From NCBI GenBank assembly GCA_002333125.1, contig DDBM01000082.1, positions 2,079 to 8,514 on the forward strand: a stretch of DNA of 6,436 nt, given 5' to 3'. The stretch comes from Moraxellaceae bacterium UBA2032 (GTDB taxonomy: Bacteria; Pseudomonadota; Gammaproteobacteria; Pseudomonadales; Moraxellaceae). The position numbers and the translations under genes are program-made. The notes under the pieces are model-generated. The model saw only the letters and a program-made list of their open reading frames with translations. It ran no database searches and was not told the DNA's origin. Of this stretch, positions 5,325-6,436 are shown one piece after another; the first letter of the stretch is position 1; the number at the start of each line of letters is the position of its first letter.

Positions 5325-6164
5325 TTAGCCTAAGTCTAACAACTGACACAAACGGGTTGTAGGTTCGGCTTGATTCATGGTGTAAAAATGCAAACTCGGT
5401 GCGCCGCCTTGAATTAAAGTCTCGCATAATCTTGCAATCACTTCTTCACCAAACGCTTTAATACTTGCACTATCATCACCATAAGCGGCTAATTGCTTAC
5501 GAATCCAACGCGGCACATCTGCACCACAGCCGTCTGCAAAACGAATCAAATTACTAGCGTTGGTAATAGGCATAATGCCTGGAACGATTGGAATAGTTAC
5601 GCCTGCTTTACGGACTCTTTCTACAAAATAAAAATAGGCATCGGCATTAAAAAAGAATTGCGTAATGGCACTGTTTGCGCCTGCATTTACTTTGGCGATA
5701 AAGTTTTTTAAGTCGCTTTCGTAATCATAGGATTGCGGATGCATTTCGGGGTAAGCCGCGACTTCAATATGAAAGTGATCGCCTGTTTCTTGACGCACAA
5801 ATTCAACCAAATCACGCGCATAAGGTAACTCACCCAAACCTACTTGACCTGAGGGTAAATCACCACGTAAAGCCACTAAGTTTTTAATGCCTTGATTTTT
5901 ATAACGGTGTAATAGGGTGGCAATTTCGGCTTTGTCGTCGCCAATACACGATAAATGCGGTGCAACCGCAATGGGCGCGGCTTGTTGAATACTATCTACA
6001 ATAGACAAGGTACGCTCACGAGTTGAGCCACCTGCACCGTAGGTGACCGAAAAATAAGACGGGTTTAAAGCAGCTAAGCGTTGATGCACTTGCAATAATT
6101 TTAGTGCGCCTTCGTCAGTTTTTGTTGGAAAAAATTCAAAACTAATAGGAATGTTGCGAGACAT
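5325..6164 (-). CDS. metF: Methylenetetrahydrofolate reductase (NADH, FAD)
   Basis: This 279-residue MetF reduces 5,10-methylene-THF to 5-methyl-THF in the cytoplasm, supplying the methyl group for methionine synthesis. The TIM-barrel landmarks are in order: SFEFFPTKT (Glu10, equivalent to E. coli Glu28), VTYGAGGS (40-47), APHLSCI (68-74), VALRGDLP (97-104, Asp102 equivalent to Asp120), VAAYPEMHP, AITQFFF (Gln169 equivalent to Gln183), VPGIMPI, and the C-terminal LHFYTMN. It is a little shorter than E. coli MetF because it lacks the N-terminal extension. The ATG at 6164-6162 has an AGGATGG motif upstream on its strand, with a rather long gap of about 12 bases. The ATG inside that motif is out of frame, so it is not an alternative start. 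It follows ahcY on the same strand with a repeat-filled 131-bp gap, and both genes serve the SAM/methionine cycle, so shared transcription is plausible. Confidence 0.96.
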   Translation of the reverse strand: MSRNIPISFEFFPTKTDEGALKLLQVHQRLAALNPSYFSVTYGAGGSTRERTLSIVDSIQQAAPIAVAPHLSCIGDDKAEIATLLHRYKNQGIKNLVALRGDLPSGQVGLGELPYARDLVEFVRQETGDHFHIEVAAYPEMHPQSYDYESDLKNFIAKVNAGANSAITQFFFNADAYFYFVERVRKAGVTIPIVPGIMPITNASNLIRFADGCGADVPRWIRKQLAAYGDDSASIKAFGEEVIARLCETLIQGGAPSLHFYTMNQAEPTTRLCQLLDLG

Positions 6165-6187
6165 GACAATCGGCCATCCTAAAATAA

Positions 6188-6255
6188 GTAGCCCGTATGG
6201 AATACGGGTTAGCGTGGTTATTTTCCCGTATTTCGCTACGCTTCATACAGGCTAC
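6188..6255. repeat. Imperfect palindromic extragenic repeat upstream of metF
   Basis: The ends GTAGCCCGTATG (6188-6199) and CATACAGGCTAC (6244-6255) are inverted copies with one mismatch. Inside, CCCGTAT (6192-6198) pairs with ATACGGG (6202-6208) around a 3-base loop, and CCCGTATT (6225-6232) can pair with the same AATACGGG (6201-6208). The right half resembles, from memory, a common extragenic palindrome in proteobacteria that ends in GGGCTAC. It lies in the ahcY-metF gap, just ahead of the metF ribosome site. Confidence 0.75.
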
Positions 6256-6260
6256 TCACT

Positions 6261-6281
6261 CCCCCTTAAAAAGCAAGGGGG
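6261..6281. repeat. CCCCCTT/AAGGGGG hairpin after ahcY
   Basis: A perfect 7-bp inverted repeat with a 7-base loop lies 14 bases beyond the ahcY stop codon. On the ahcY strand no T-run follows it, so it is not a standard intrinsic terminator. It may stabilise the ahcY 3' end or be part of the adjoining dispersed repeat. Confidence 0.6.
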
Positions 6282-6295
6282 AGGAGCTAAGGCTA

Positions 6296-6436
6296 TTAGT
6301 ACTTGTAGCTTTCTGGTTTATAAGGACCATCAACCGCAACACCAATATATTCTGCTTGATTTGCGGTTAATTTGGTTAATACGCCACCAAAACCAGCAAC
6401 CATTGCCGCTGCGACTTCTTCATCGAGCTTTTTAGG
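6296..6436 (-). CDS. ahcY: Adenosylhomocysteinase, C-terminal 46 residues (5' part outside window)
   Basis: The frame entering from the right edge on the minus strand reads [18 protein letters not shown], then [20 protein letters not shown] and YKPESYKY before TAA. This is the conserved end of S-adenosylhomocysteine hydrolase, whose tail (human PFKPDHYRY) reaches into the neighbouring subunit and contacts its NAD through a Lys and a Tyr; both are kept here (KPESY). The enzyme splits SAH into adenosine and homocysteine, relieving inhibition of methyltransferases and feeding methionine resynthesis. It lies directly upstream of metF on the same strand. Any SAH riboswitch or promoter would be upstream, outside the window. 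Confidence 0.95.
   Translation of the reverse strand, partial: PKKLDEEVAAAMVAGFGGVLTKLTANQAEYIGVAVDGPYKPESYKY

Overview
The window looks like an ordinary chromosomal stretch from a moderately AT-rich gammaproteobacterium. The YjdM-type zinc-ribbon protein, the E. coli-like MetF and the lipoprotein/OmpA pair point that way. Several extragenic palindromes resemble dispersed repeats of environmental proteobacteria. Genus cannot be fixed from the sequence alone; a Thiotrichales-like sulfur bacterium is a guess. Every stop codon seen is TAA except the TAG that ends the OmpA-family gene, so nothing suggests a recoded genetic code.

Left part (1-2080): a TetR-family repressor gene runs leftward and leaves the window. 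It is divergent from a complete acyl-CoA dehydrogenase gene of the long-chain (LCAD) subtype, which ends at a clear intrinsic terminator. The 303-bp divergent region has no convincing gene. It holds weak promoter and operator candidates, which fits a local repressor controlling the dehydrogenase.

Middle (2080-4890): two genes probably form one operon for the cell envelope. The first encodes a small DUF4398 lipoprotein. The second has a DUF4398-like N-terminus, about 500 residues of Ala/Lys/Gln/Glu-rich coiled coil, and a C-terminal OmpA-type peptidoglycan-binding domain. In the coiled coil, 371 residues resolve into 22 units of 14 residues plus shorter variants. The natural ATG, ribosome site and signal peptide of the second gene are present, but an in-frame TAG lies two codons before the predicted lipidation cysteine. 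As read, the large protein is cut off from its export signal. This is the most notable point in the window. A symmetric bidirectional terminator closes the operon.

Right part (4890-6436): three genes run leftward, in transcription order ahcY (only its last 46 codons are here), metF and yjdM. AhcY and MetF both serve the methionine/SAM methyl cycle (SAH removal and 5-methyl-THF supply). Both gaps are filled by dispersed-type palindromic repeats, one of which could end metF transcription.

I found no tRNA, rRNA, CRISPR, insertion sequence, phage or defence genes, and no sign of a new multi-gene system.
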